From the NCBI GenBank assembly GCA_030849805.1, contig JASANZ010002175.1:1-63562 (forward strand): a DNA stretch of 63,562 bases, read 5' to 3'. Under the pieces are notes generated by a model, which had not been told where the DNA came from, did not search any database, and worked only from the letters and a program-made list of their open reading frames with translations. Below, piece by piece: positions 37,289-46,086 of the stretch. The position numbers were made by a program, and so were the translations under genes. The stretch comes from Sergeia podlipaevii. Taxonomy: Eukaryota; Euglenozoa; Kinetoplastea; Trypanosomatida; Trypanosomatidae. Each line of letters opens with the position of its first letter. Positions within the stretch are counted from its first letter, which is position 1.

Positions 37289-39736
37289 ATGGAATACTCT
37301 CTAGGCAGCACAGCTCAGGAGTCATGGACAGAAGGGGCATACGCGCGCACCGCGATAAACTTTGTAGCATCCATTGAGGACGCAATTAGTGAGCAACGCT
37401 CCGCCGTCGTTCGAGCACGCGAGAACTTTGAGACTGAGCTCGATCGTGAACGGAAGAACTTCCTTGGGCGTCTTAGGCGGGGACGGGGGAAGGGTGGCGA
37501 TTCTCAGTCAGGTGAGAGGCACCTGCGGGAGGTGGTGGAGGAGCAGTTGTATCAGGAGGATGAGGAAAACCAGCGCGCTCAGCACAGCGCTGACCTCGAG
37601 CTGCGCTTTCCTCTGGCGTACCTCAGCGAGGAGGGTGAGAACGCACTTGGCGCCTACGCTTTGCTTTATTTGTTGCGCCAGAATATGGACGCGATTGTAC
37701 GCGCAAGGACCAGCGAACCCTCCACGTACAGAGCCCACATCAGCAGCAGCGGCAACAACAACAGCAACAACAATGCGATACCGCATTCAATTAATAGTGG
37801 TGGTGATGTAGAGAATCATGAGCGTGAAATTCAAGACATGATATTTGGTGAAGCAGAAGACGCGGAGGGGGCGTGCAATAGAGGTCACCCACGCTCGCTT
37901 ATTGTTGTGGGGCCTAGTCAGTCTTCTCTTCATGCCTGCGGTGATGGTGAGGAAACTTTGGTGAAGAGAAAAGCTCTCGTCAAGGCTACTCACGCAGGTG
38001 CGTACTTGGTGCCATGTCCAAGTGCCGACTCTATCATCGCTCCGGTGTTGCCATCTCGTGTTGTGTTTGCGGGCACGATGGCAAGTGAAGAAGAAGGTGC
38101 AGAACTGGTTAAAGCAGAAAGAGTGAACAGGGTACAACGTGCTGAGTGCGAAAGCCCTCTTGAGAAGAACAGAGGTGGGCACGAGGCACTGCATTGCCAA
38201 GCGCCGTCGCTGACTTCGAGTCTGCCTCCATGGCTGGCGAAGATACAGGACACGCCACCCGCGCTCCAGTTTACCTTAGCCACGCTTGCCTCCCGCAGCG
38301 ACCGCGTGCGTGAGTTTCATGTCATGAGAGAGGCTTATCTCCTCTCGCAAATCGCAGCGTCCCTTCGAGTCGCTGAGAGTGGCCCTGGCCAGCGTGACCA
38401 GCAGCTGAGTGAGGCCCTGGCTGCTCTGGACGATGATGCTGTCATCGCGGACGCTCTCTCGGTCGTCACTGATGCCGCTGATGTGCCGAAAGATGAATGG
38501 GAGCGACAACTAGCTGAACTCCGCCAATCCACAAAGACAAAGTTGGCGAGTCTGAAGGAACAGACAGATCTGGTTGAAAGTCTTCTTGTGGCAGCAGTAG
38601 AAGGGGGCAAAGATAGGAAGCAGCTCAGCAGCGCCGCAGCGCAGAAGGGGATGGGGAACGCGTTGCTGGAGCCTGTCAGCACGCCGTCCGCTCCTGTGTG
38701 TTTTAGTGCTCCGGCTCGGAAAGATGAGCGGGTCGGCCGTGTTAGCCGATCGCAAGTGCTTCGCCGAACGCAAACCATCATCTCCACCCTTTCTCCCACT
38801 TGCAACTTGCCGTATCAGGAAGGTGCTTCGCCAGGCTCTGCCGTAGATGTTGATGCGGTCGTCACTGGATGCCCCACTGTCACGACGCTGAACCACTCTC
38901 AGATGCGAATGTGGACAGAGAGTCTTATGCAGTCGCAATCAACTTCCCTTTTGGGAGGTGCTCACAGTGGCAGTAAGAGTCGTCGTGCCAGCGCCGTCTT
39001 CTTCCCTTCGTCTCCGCCATTGAAAGAGAACACAACGGCAACGGCTGCAGGAGAAATGAAAGACATGATGCTGGTGCCATTAGCCGGGGGAGTATTTGAA
39101 GTGATTGATCTTCCTCGCGAAGACGATGTAGTGATGGACGTTGATGCAGCAGCAGCGGCAGCAACGCCAAGAAGACAGGAGGAGGAGGCCCTGCAGCGTG
39201 GGAGCCTTGCGTGGTACAAGAAACAGGTGAAGCGGTACCTATGGCCGCGCGACCTCGAGGACCACATCACGCACACACTACATGCTGAGATACGCCCGTC
39301 GTGCACCACCACCGCTACCTGGCGCCCGCTTCAGCTGAGTGCGAGGGAGGTGACAGCCAGTGTGCGTCGCGCTGACGCCACAGATGAAGAAGCAACCTCG
39401 ATGCGAGATGGGCGGGAGGAGAATGAGTTGGTGTTGGGTGTACACACCACACAAGATGCTCAATATGCTCCGCCTCGCTCACGCACTCGCATTGAGTATG
39501 TCCTTGATGTCGACCAGCTTCTCCGCCATGTTTTGGTCGACAATGAAAGTGCGGTAAATGCGGATACGACTGTCGAGGATGGTGAGACCTTCAGGTCAGT
39601 CGCTGCACGTACGCTTAGGAACCGTCTTACCGTGCTTCCACACAGCGGGGTTCGTGCGCTGCTACATGTTCATGGTGCTGGAGACTTCGTAGCCTATCAA
39701 GCAACACTAACTTCGGAGTCTGCCAAAGAGTCATAA
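37289..39736 (+). CDS. Hypothetical 815-aa protein, function unknown
   Basis: I do not recognise a family. The N-terminus (residues 1-110) is charged and helical, with a possible coiled coil around EDAISEQRSAVVRARENF and a basic RRGRGKGG patch. Residues about 135-320 are mostly low complexity with an Asn/Ser run (SSSGNNNSNNN). A second helical region, about 310-440, contains LPPWLAKIQDTP and repeated Leu/Ala heptads. The C-terminal part from about residue 635 looks most ordered: LAWYKKQVKRYLWPRDLEDH, then WRPLQLSAREVT, IEYVLDVDQLLRHVL and VRALLHVHGAGDF. No membrane segment or enzyme motif is visible. The neighbouring CAP-Gly and LC8 genes do not by themselves define its role. Confidence 0.7.
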   Translation: MEYSLGSTAQESWTEGAYARTAINFVASIEDAISEQRSAVVRARENFETELDRERKNFLGRLRRGRGKGGDSQSGERHLREVVEEQLYQEDEENQRAQHSADLELRFPLAYLSEEGENALGAYALLYLLRQNMDAIVRARTSEPSTYRAHISSSGNNNSNNNAIPHSINSGGDVENHEREIQDMIFGEAEDAEGACNRGHPRSLIVVGPSQSSLHACGDGEETLVKRKALVKATHAGAYLVPCPSADSIIAPVLPSRVVFAGTMASEEEGAELVKAERVNRVQRAECESPLEKNRGGHEALHCQAPSLTSSLPPWLAKIQDTPPALQFTLATLASRSDRVREFHVMREAYLLSQIAASLRVAESGPGQRDQQLSEALAALDDDAVIADALSVVTDAADVPKDEWERQLAELRQSTKTKLASLKEQTDLVESLLVAAVEGGKDRKQLSSAAAQKGMGNALLEPVSTPSAPVCFSAPARKDERVGRVSRSQVLRRTQTIISTLSPTCNLPYQEGASPGSAVDVDAVVTGCPTVTTLNHSQMRMWTESLMQSQSTSLLGGAHSGSKSRRASAVFFPSSPPLKENTTATAAGEMKDMMLVPLAGGVFEVIDLPREDDVVMDVDAAAAAATPRRQEEEALQRGSLAWYKKQVKRYLWPRDLEDHITHTLHAEIRPSCTTTATWRPLQLSAREVTASVRRADATDEEATSMRDGREENELVLGVHTTQDAQYAPPRSRTRIEYVLDVDQLLRHVLVDNESAVNADTTVEDGETFRSVAARTLRNRLTVLPHSGVRALLHVHGAGDFVAYQATLTSESAKES

Positions 39737-40180
39737 AAGAAAAGGGGGAGGGGGAGTTTCAAGAGAGTACATGCAAGCGGTAGCAGCCGCTGAATTCTAT
39801 TCCTTTTTTTTCTTGTACGAGTGCGCATCGCTTTTTTTTTCTCTGTAACTCAAGTTACTCTTTGACCTTCTTTTATCTTTTAAAAGGAAAAATGTAAACT
39901 TCAGATGCCTAATATGTTATCTTGTATGTGCTTTCGGACATCTTTTTGAGTGAAAACTAATATTGTATCATTACATTTTCTGCTGGGGTTTTCTCTCTTT
40001 TTTTATTTCTTTTACTTTCATTTTTTCGTTTTGTTTAGGTTTCTCAGTCCGGAATCTACACCTCAGGAGAAGGTATTACAATCCTCTCGGTAAACGCATA
40101 GATACATTTATTATACATTGCGGGGGCCCCTCTTCTCTTATTATTATTTTTCTTTTCTTTACTCTCCGTGCTCGGGCGCT
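39737..40180. other. Spacer upstream of LC8 gene
   Basis: T-rich spacer. A long pyrimidine tract (about 39989-40036) ends in AG at 40038-40039, the likely acceptor. A second pyrimidine stretch (40127-40170) precedes the ATG at 40181. No gene is seen. Confidence 0.55.
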
Positions 40181-40537
40181 ATGGCCGGTCTAGAAGTAGT
40201 CATCAAGCAGTCTGCTATGTCCTGGGATCTTCAGCAGGACTGCGTAGACTGCGTCGCACACGCGCTCACTACGCTGAAGCTCAACGAGCAGACAGCTATT
40301 GCGCAGTTTGTCAAAAAGGAGCTCGATGCCAAGTATGGTACGCGCTGGCACTGCATTGTAGGTCACTCGTTCGGTGCACTTGTTGGCCATGATGGAGAGA
40401 ACTTTGTGTATATGGCGATTGGTGATCTATATGTTATGATCTGGCGCATCAACAATGAATATGAAGAAAAGGGGGTATCAGTAGACGCACTGCTCGCTTC
40501 ACGAGAAGCCAAGCGTGTTGCCGCACCGGACTACTAA
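40181..40537 (+). CDS. LC8-type dynein light chain with C-terminal extension
   Basis: A 118-residue protein matching the roughly 89-residue LC8/DYNLL family over its first 90 residues. Shared features are VVIKQSAMSWDLQQDCVD, AIAQFVKKELDAKYG, and WHCIVGHSFGALVGHDGENF followed by VYMAIGDLYVMIW. LC8 is a homodimeric hub that binds short linear motifs in dynein intermediate chain and many other partners in cytoplasm and flagellum. The C-terminal extension of about 29 residues (from NNEYEEKGVSVDALLASRE) is unusual for the family. The frame opens 21 codons earlier at a TTG, but ATG 40181 is the first ATG and aligns with the family N-terminus. Confidence 0.92.
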   Translation: MAGLEVVIKQSAMSWDLQQDCVDCVAHALTTLKLNEQTAIAQFVKKELDAKYGTRWHCIVGHSFGALVGHDGENFVYMAIGDLYVMIWRINNEYEEKGVSVDALLASREAKRVAAPDY

Positions 40538-41108
40538 AATAAATGCTTTGAAGGCGATACTAGACATATATATATATTTTTATTTCCGCTACCGCTGCGC
40601 AACTTGTTGCATAGCCCCAAAGGGGAAGAAGTGATGTAAAATATTCTGACTTTTGCCGTTCAGTTGCTTTCCTCTCTGTCATCGCAGATGAGACCCCTCC
40701 ACTACAACAACAACAACAACAACAAAAGATAAAACATGTGCAAGTAAAGCTCTCGAGTATGTGTACGTGTGCGGGCGGTTGAGAGGGAGTGATCAGGGCA
40801 CACTCACATGCAGTAACATTTTGAATGCACACAGTCTTGCTGAGGCACAACCGATATTCTCTCTCTCTCTATCCCTTCTCATGTCTCTTTCTTCCTTTCT
40901 CTCCCATCACGTTACCTATTTTAAATACATCTCGTTTGGTTTCTTGTGCTTAGTGGTTCATTGTAGAAAAAAATATCTTATATACTTCTTTTTTAGTTTT
41001 CGCACATCTTAGCCCCGTGTGCCTGCGGTGCAATCTATACATTTTACATAAACATAAACATATATAAAAACATTGTGCCTCGTCGTACACATCGTCATTA
41101 TCATCATC
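40538..41108. other. Spacer upstream of first FKBP gene
   Basis: AT-rich spacer with a (CAA)n run at 40705-40725, a (TC)n-rich pyrimidine tract (40857-40905) and AG at 40952-40953 as the likely acceptor. No gene is seen. Confidence 0.5.
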
Positions 41109-41699
41109 ATGCGACTCACTGTTCTGCTGGTGGTTGCTGTGGCCCTAGTGCTTTACACGCTTGCTGTGCCAACGGAGGCCAGCTACTGGGAAAGGGAGAT
41201 GTCTCGTGTGCGCAAGTACGCCGCCAAGAACTTCATCGACCGCATCGCCAAGACACATAACGTGTCCACCCTGCCCTCTGGTGTTCTCCTGAGCGTCATT
41301 AAGCGCGGTCACGGCGACGTCGCCCCTGCCGCCGATGATGTCTGCGACATCCATTACACCGGCTCCTTCCGCTTCCCCGCCATCTTTACGAACACCCGCG
41401 ACTACCCCTACCCCGTGCGTCGCTCCCCATCTCAGATGATCAAGCCGGTGCAGGAAGCTCTCGAGATGATGCGTGAGGGCGACCACTGGAAGATCTGGGT
41501 GCCGTACCAGCTCGCGTACGGCGAGGAGGGCAACGGTGATGCCATTCCACCATTCTCAAACTTGATCTACGATCTGGAGGTGTTCAAGTGCCCCGGCGCT
41601 AAGGGTAAGAAGAGCGAGGAGATTGACAGCTTCCTTGCCCAGTACCTCAAGGTTCCTATGCCTCCCAAGTCTAAACAGATCATCTACGAAGACCTGTAA
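41109..41699 (+). CDS. Secretory FKBP-type peptidyl-prolyl isomerase (FKBP trio, member 1)
   Basis: A 196-residue protein. A hydrophobic signal peptide (about 1-24, MRLTVLLVVAVALVLYTLAV) is followed by a helical segment (25-55). The FKBP domain (about 57-160) has VCDIHYTG (78-85), MREGDHWKIWVPYQLAYG (121-138) and IPPFSNLIYDLEV (146-158). The family's FDSS loop and the Val-Ile-Pro/Gly-Trp pocket are not conserved: the corresponding region reads IFTNTRDYPYPV and MIKPVQEAL, with the pocket Trp missing. Isomerase activity and FK506 binding may therefore be weak. The layout resembles MIP-like secreted FKBPs. The C-terminus (KKSEEIDSFLAQYL) has no ER-retention signal. Two paralogues follow. Confidence 0.88.
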   Translation: MRLTVLLVVAVALVLYTLAVPTEASYWEREMSRVRKYAAKNFIDRIAKTHNVSTLPSGVLLSVIKRGHGDVAPAADDVCDIHYTGSFRFPAIFTNTRDYPYPVRRSPSQMIKPVQEALEMMREGDHWKIWVPYQLAYGEEGNGDAIPPFSNLIYDLEVFKCPGAKGKKSEEIDSFLAQYLKVPMPPKSKQIIYEDL

Positions 41700-43041
41700 A
41701 TGTACACTGTAGCTTTTCTGTTTTTGTATCTTTATTATAGAATCATATCTTGGTTGCTTTCTGTGGTAGAAAGGGAGGTGAGAATATGAAAGAGGTTCCC
41801 CAGTGTGTCCTGAGTCGGTTGTCTGTCGATATCTACCCATTCTCTTTTCTCTCCATTCTCACACCCTTCTCCTTCTCTCTTTCTTTCCTGCTGGGGGCTC
41901 ATACTCACAGCAAGTAGATGGCGCGAGAGAGTGGGGAGAGGGCATTGAGCGCAGTGTGTAGTGTAGATACATATGAACGGTACAGAAGTGGGTGGTGTCT
42001 GCATTCAAGTGCAAAAGTGCAATGGGGGATTTATACACTGGAAACATTTTTTTTGATTTTTTTTTTGCGGGAGAGGAATGGAAAACGTTGCACCTTTGCG
42101 TTGATGGACCCTCAATTAAGAAATGGAGGGGAAGCGAGAGTATGTGTGGGAGGGTGTACTTTGGTGGCAAACACTCGCGCGCTCGTGTGTGTGTGTGTAT
42201 GCCGTGTTGAGTTGCAATGTTGCTGCTTTTCTTTCAACTTGAATGAGAACTTTGAAACGACTTTGCTTTTTTGGGGGGATGAGGCAACCGCGCCTGAGGT
42301 GGGGCACTTACTCTGAGCGTTTTATACGCACGTACAGCTGGCCTTCCCTCTATATATGTATTTATGTGTTAGGGAGTTCACTGCTCGAAGAGGCATTTAT
42401 TTATATATATATTTTTTAAGTTGAATAACAGTGTGGTAGAACGGTAAATATAGACGAGGGAAAGAAGATGAAACTGATTACTCTCCTGGTTTGTGGAGGG
42501 GGGGGGGATAAAGGTAGGTAAGCGAGTTGTGTCTTCCTAAATGTCCGAAGTGCATTCAAACGTGCGCATGAAATTAATAAGCGGGAAAATATCAGGTCTT
42601 TTGTTCCCATGACGTGGAAAACAGCTTTGTCGCTCAATTTGTGTACGAAATACAACTTGACTTTTGTTTGTTTGCTTGTTTGTTTTCTTCCGCCTACTAC
42701 TATGGCTGTCGTTTTGCCTGCAGGCACGCTGTGAAGCAGGACGTGTATGGTATCATACATTCAGCAGGGAAAACCTTTAAGTGGAACCTCTCCTCCCTTT
42801 CTCTTCATTGTTTTTTATTTATTTAGATATGCAAATCATTTTAACTCATCCTCTCAATGTCCCCTTCTTTGTTTTTCTCATTATCATTTTTAGAATTACT
42901 ACTATTATTTCATTCGTGTCCCATCATTAGGTGGAGAACAGCATAAAAGTGTTCCACTTTGGAAAAGGGGAGGGGTTTCGATACCTTCATAAGTACACAC
43001 GCACACACACAGACACATTCCACATATATATATATGCATAA
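41700..43041. other. Spacer between FKBP members 1 and 2
   Basis: About 1.3 kb. It includes a pyrimidine-rich stretch at 41836-41890, a purine/GC-richer stretch at 41910-42310 with an ORF (41918-42316) that shows no recognisable family, and short (TA)n runs. Pyrimidine tracts lie before AG at 42825-42826 and 42892-42893, either of which could serve the gene at 43042. No RNA gene is recognised. Confidence 0.5.
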
Positions 43042-43752
43042 ATGCGTGCGAATACATCGACAAGGCTGTCACAGCCGCACACTACTGCGTTGATGTTCAT
43101 CGTTACACTACTGCTATGTATTGCGCTTGAAGCGCCATTACAGGCATCTGCGAGTCTTCCGTTTGTTGCTCAAGACGAGGAAAGCCTCCAGCGTCGAAGA
43201 GACGCGGATGCCTTCATTGCGGCTGCCGCGAGAAGACACTTTGCTCACAAACTCCCCAACGGAGCGGTGTTTGAGGTAGCAAAACGAGAGGACCGGGGGG
43301 CAGTGCGGTGGCCTGGTCGCTTCTGTGCCTTCCAGAATCGGGTGGAACCGGTCTTTGAGGTAGAATACGTGGCGATCGACTGCACTAACGAAGAGGTGGA
43401 AAGCAGTTCAGGCGTTCCGTTCAAAGTGACGAATTTGAATAAATACATTTCCGTGTGGCGGAGCGTGGTACCGCTTATACCGGAAGGAGAGAGATGGACC
43501 ATCTATACGCCATGGAGTCTCGCGTATGGGGCGACGAGCCGCGGCATGCCGCCATTCTGCAATTTTGTGTTTAACGTTGAAATGAAACGTGTGACGTACG
43601 GCAAAGTGCCACATGAACAGTGCCGCGCTAACCTCACCGAGATGCTGGGATATGATCCGTATGTCCGGGATGAGAAGCGGAGGGCATCCAATAGCGCGGT
43701 CGCAGGAGAAGAAGGCGTGGCGGACGCTGATGTTAGCGAGTTTGACCTCTAG
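43042..43752 (+). CDS. Divergent secretory FKBP-like protein (FKBP trio, member 2)
   Basis: A 236-residue protein. An uncleaved or cleaved hydrophobic N-terminal segment (about 16-38, TALMFIVTLLLCIALEAP) marks it for the secretory route. The C-terminal half of an FKBP fold is clear: VPLIPEGERWTIYTPWSLAYG (about 142-162) and MPPFCNFVFNVEM parallel the same blocks in member 1. The first half is diverged (VEPVFEVEYVAIDCTN in place of the YTG strand) and the FDSS loop is lost. Catalytic activity is doubtful. The C-terminal 50 residues are a variable, charged tail with one NLT N-glycosylation sequon. It lies 1.3 kb after member 1 in the same orientation and is a tandem duplicate. Confidence 0.75.
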   Translation: MRANTSTRLSQPHTTALMFIVTLLLCIALEAPLQASASLPFVAQDEESLQRRRDADAFIAAAARRHFAHKLPNGAVFEVAKREDRGAVRWPGRFCAFQNRVEPVFEVEYVAIDCTNEEVESSSGVPFKVTNLNKYISVWRSVVPLIPEGERWTIYTPWSLAYGATSRGMPPFCNFVFNVEMKRVTYGKVPHEQCRANLTEMLGYDPYVRDEKRRASNSAVAGEEGVADADVSEFDL

Positions 43753-44232
43753 TGGGAGGTTGTCTTGGGGTTGGTTGTAAAAGAAGCGTTGCTATCGTGT
43801 TGCGAATGTCATTCATATTCTTTTTTTTTTTCATTGTCACTGTCGTTGGATAACGTATTTCTATATATATGTTTCGTTCTTGCTCTTTCTCTTTTTTTTT
43901 TTTCTCTCTCTCTGCAGTGCTTGCTTCACGGTGCAATCGTTGAGAAGGTTGGAGTTATCGGTGTGCTCTGCTCGGTGTTCCTTGCTTCAATAGCTTTCAT
44001 TTTCTTTCCAACATTTTACTTCTATTTATTTACTTTTCATCTTCTAAAGTGCTGCATTTTGATATCAGTTTGAAAGGAAAGAGAATATAAATATAGGGCA
44101 GTTACAAGAAAGAGCAAGATATCGAGGCTGCCTCTATTGCGCTCTACAATCTACGCAAAAAAAAAGAGAGAAGGCCTGAGTGTAAAGCACATTTTTTTCA
44201 AAGAGGGAGAGAGATAGGCTGGGAAACACAAA
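43753..44232. other. Spacer between FKBP members 2 and 3
   Basis: It contains a very strong polypyrimidine tract with AG at 43916-43917 and a second tract (about 43990-44045) with AG at 44048-44049. The stretch after them is purine-rich, and the first ATG after both acceptors is 44233. Confidence 0.6.
43889..43917 (+). promoter_or_regulatory. Strong polypyrimidine tract and AG acceptor
   Basis: An unbroken run of T and C of about 25 bases ends in GCAG at 43914-43917, one of the best acceptor-like sites in the window. The first ATG downstream is only at 44233. Confidence 0.6.
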
Positions 44233-45255
44233 ATGGAGGCTGACTGAGGAAAAAATGACTTGAGGCGCCGCCATAACGAGCAAGAGGAGAAGGGTGGTGA
44301 CGTAAATAGACTAGCTCCACGCGTTTCGCCTTCGTCTGCATCAGATAGGAAAAGTCAGCAGCCCCCCAGCCTCTATGCTGCTCAGCAAACCTCTCCGACA
44401 GCGCACGATGGTGGTCGTCGGGTTGACAGAAAATCCGCGCCTGTGTGTCATACAGTCGCCCTTATCCTATGTTTAACCACTCTGGTCGCAGCCGCACCAG
44501 CCATCCCGTTTGCACAGAAATACGCTGCAGTCCATCATCCAGGGCTCCTCTCTTTTGCCTCGACGATTACTCTGGGGTTCATTCAGAAAGAATCGGGGAA
44601 TCCGCGGATGCTCGCGAGGCAGAAGCAAAAGGCAGACAACGCAGCCATTGCTGATGTGCTGCTTGCACACGTGGCGCAGGACCCCAGCTTCTCACGTTAC
44701 GCAGATACGCGTATATATTTTAGGCCGTTGCCACGAAAAATTCCAGTAGCGGGAAAAGACAAACAGGACTATCTCAACGGATGGGGTATGGCTGAATATG
44801 ATCCAAGCGTGGGTGGGCTGTCCACCGATCCAAAAGTTCTCCGTGCGTTACGCTGTATCGGCGATGAGAGTGTCTTTGTTGTGAAGATGCTTGGCATACG
44901 AAGTAATGGGATTCGTTTTCTTGACACGTATAGAGAGGAAGACAGGCAGAAGACAGCGATGCGGTTTCAGAGGCCCTGCATGGACAGGGTCCTCCCTCTT
45001 ATGTGTGTGGGCGATAAGTGGGAGATTATTTGCCCTCCCGAGAACGGCGGCGGCAACATTGAGGATCGCGCCGTCACGCCCGGGGAGTTGCTTATATACA
45101 GGGTAGACATTGTGGATGTACTATCTGATGTGCGTACCGTGCAAGACGCAGAGGTGGAGCTGCAATATTACAGTAGCACCTCTAACAACTCGCGCACTCG
45201 CGTGTTCAACATGGTGACTCGGAACCCAGTGACTCCTCTCACTCTACAGAACTAG
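44233..45255 (+). pseudogene. Third FKBP-like reading frame, in-frame TGA at codon 5 (possible pseudogene or sequence error)
   Basis: The first ATG after the acceptors (44233) is in frame with a long reading frame, but a TGA at 44245-44247 interrupts it at codon 5. The frame is then open for about 335 codons to the TAG at 45253-45255. The next in-frame ATG is about 110 codons on. Beyond the stop come a charged N-terminal stretch, a hydrophobic segment (HTVALILCLTTLVAAAPAI) and a diverged FKBP-like C-terminal half: MDRVLPLMCVGDKWEIICPP and TPGELLIYRVDIVDVL match the PLIPEGERW and NLIYDLEV blocks of the neighbours. The LAYG turn is replaced. It could be a recent nonsense mutant, a base-call error, non-ATG initiation (TTG at 44260) or start at the late ATG. 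Confidence 0.65.
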
Positions 45256-46086
45256 ATATTCTCTCTCTCCTCTTCATTCATTCACAGTTATGCACAGTAG
45301 TTGACTGAGCAACAGCACAGCGGAGATTGTTGTTGCAGGACATTCCTTATGACATGCATAAACTGTTATCGCGTTTCTGATGTTGTGGTTTTACTTTTTT
45401 TTAAATGATTGTTGCTTGCACTGGACAATATCCATCGCTTCTCATGTGCTTCTTATACGCTTTTCTAAAAACACAAGGTTTCTTCCCAGCTGCCCATGAT
45501 GAGGCATATTTGGGCATTTTCCTCCCACACGTGGGTTGCTTCTCTATATCATGAATTCCTTCTTTCTTTCTTTTTTTCCTCCTTTTTTGCTGTCAATCAT
45601 TATCTTTTCTATTTTTTTTTTTTTTGAGATCAACATCAGAAGCAGTGTAGGTATCTACCGCACATAACTTTTTTTTTTGTTGTTCCCTCTTCCTACATTT
45701 TTTCTTTTGTGTATTATCATTATTATTTGCGATTAGGCGGAGGGTTGCAGCGAAGGTATATTATTATTATTACTGTGCAACTTATATATATATATATATA
45801 TATATATATAGATTTTCTTTTTTCTTCCCAACTCAAGTTTGACTTTCTTTTTTTGTTGTTGACGGTGTGCTGGTCGCAGCCACACTGGTAGTAAATCGAG
45901 AGAGAGAGAGAGAATTGCTGGTCCGCAACTGCTTCTTATTACCTAACTTGTGTATTCTTTTTTTTTGCTTTGCTTTTCTTTGCTTTATATATAGACAGAA
46001 AAGAATTGTTACCAATTCAGCAGTAGGAGGAGGAGGTGCTTTCCTTTTCCGGCATTTTTTTTCTTTATAAAACAACTAGTTCAGCA
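45256..46086. other. Spacer upstream of FYVE gene
   Basis: AT-rich spacer with T-runs (45611-45625, 45668-45679), a (TA)n run at 45783-45810 and pyrimidine-rich DNA to 46066. AGs at 46078-46079 and 46083-46084 lie just before ATG 46087. No gene is seen. Confidence 0.55.
45783..45810. repeat. (TA)n microsatellite
   Basis: About 14 uninterrupted TA units in the spacer before the FYVE gene. Confidence 0.9.

Noticed and set aside
41918..42316. 132-codon ORF in the spacer after FKBP member 1
   Set aside because: It lies in a 3' UTR-like region, contains GT runs and poly-T, and shows no family resemblance.
44233..44260. Reassigned TGA (sense codon) as in some trypanosomatid relatives
   Set aside because: TGA ends other genes here (for example at 4331-4333 and 30061-30063) and does not occur inside the clear gene frames, so the standard code applies.
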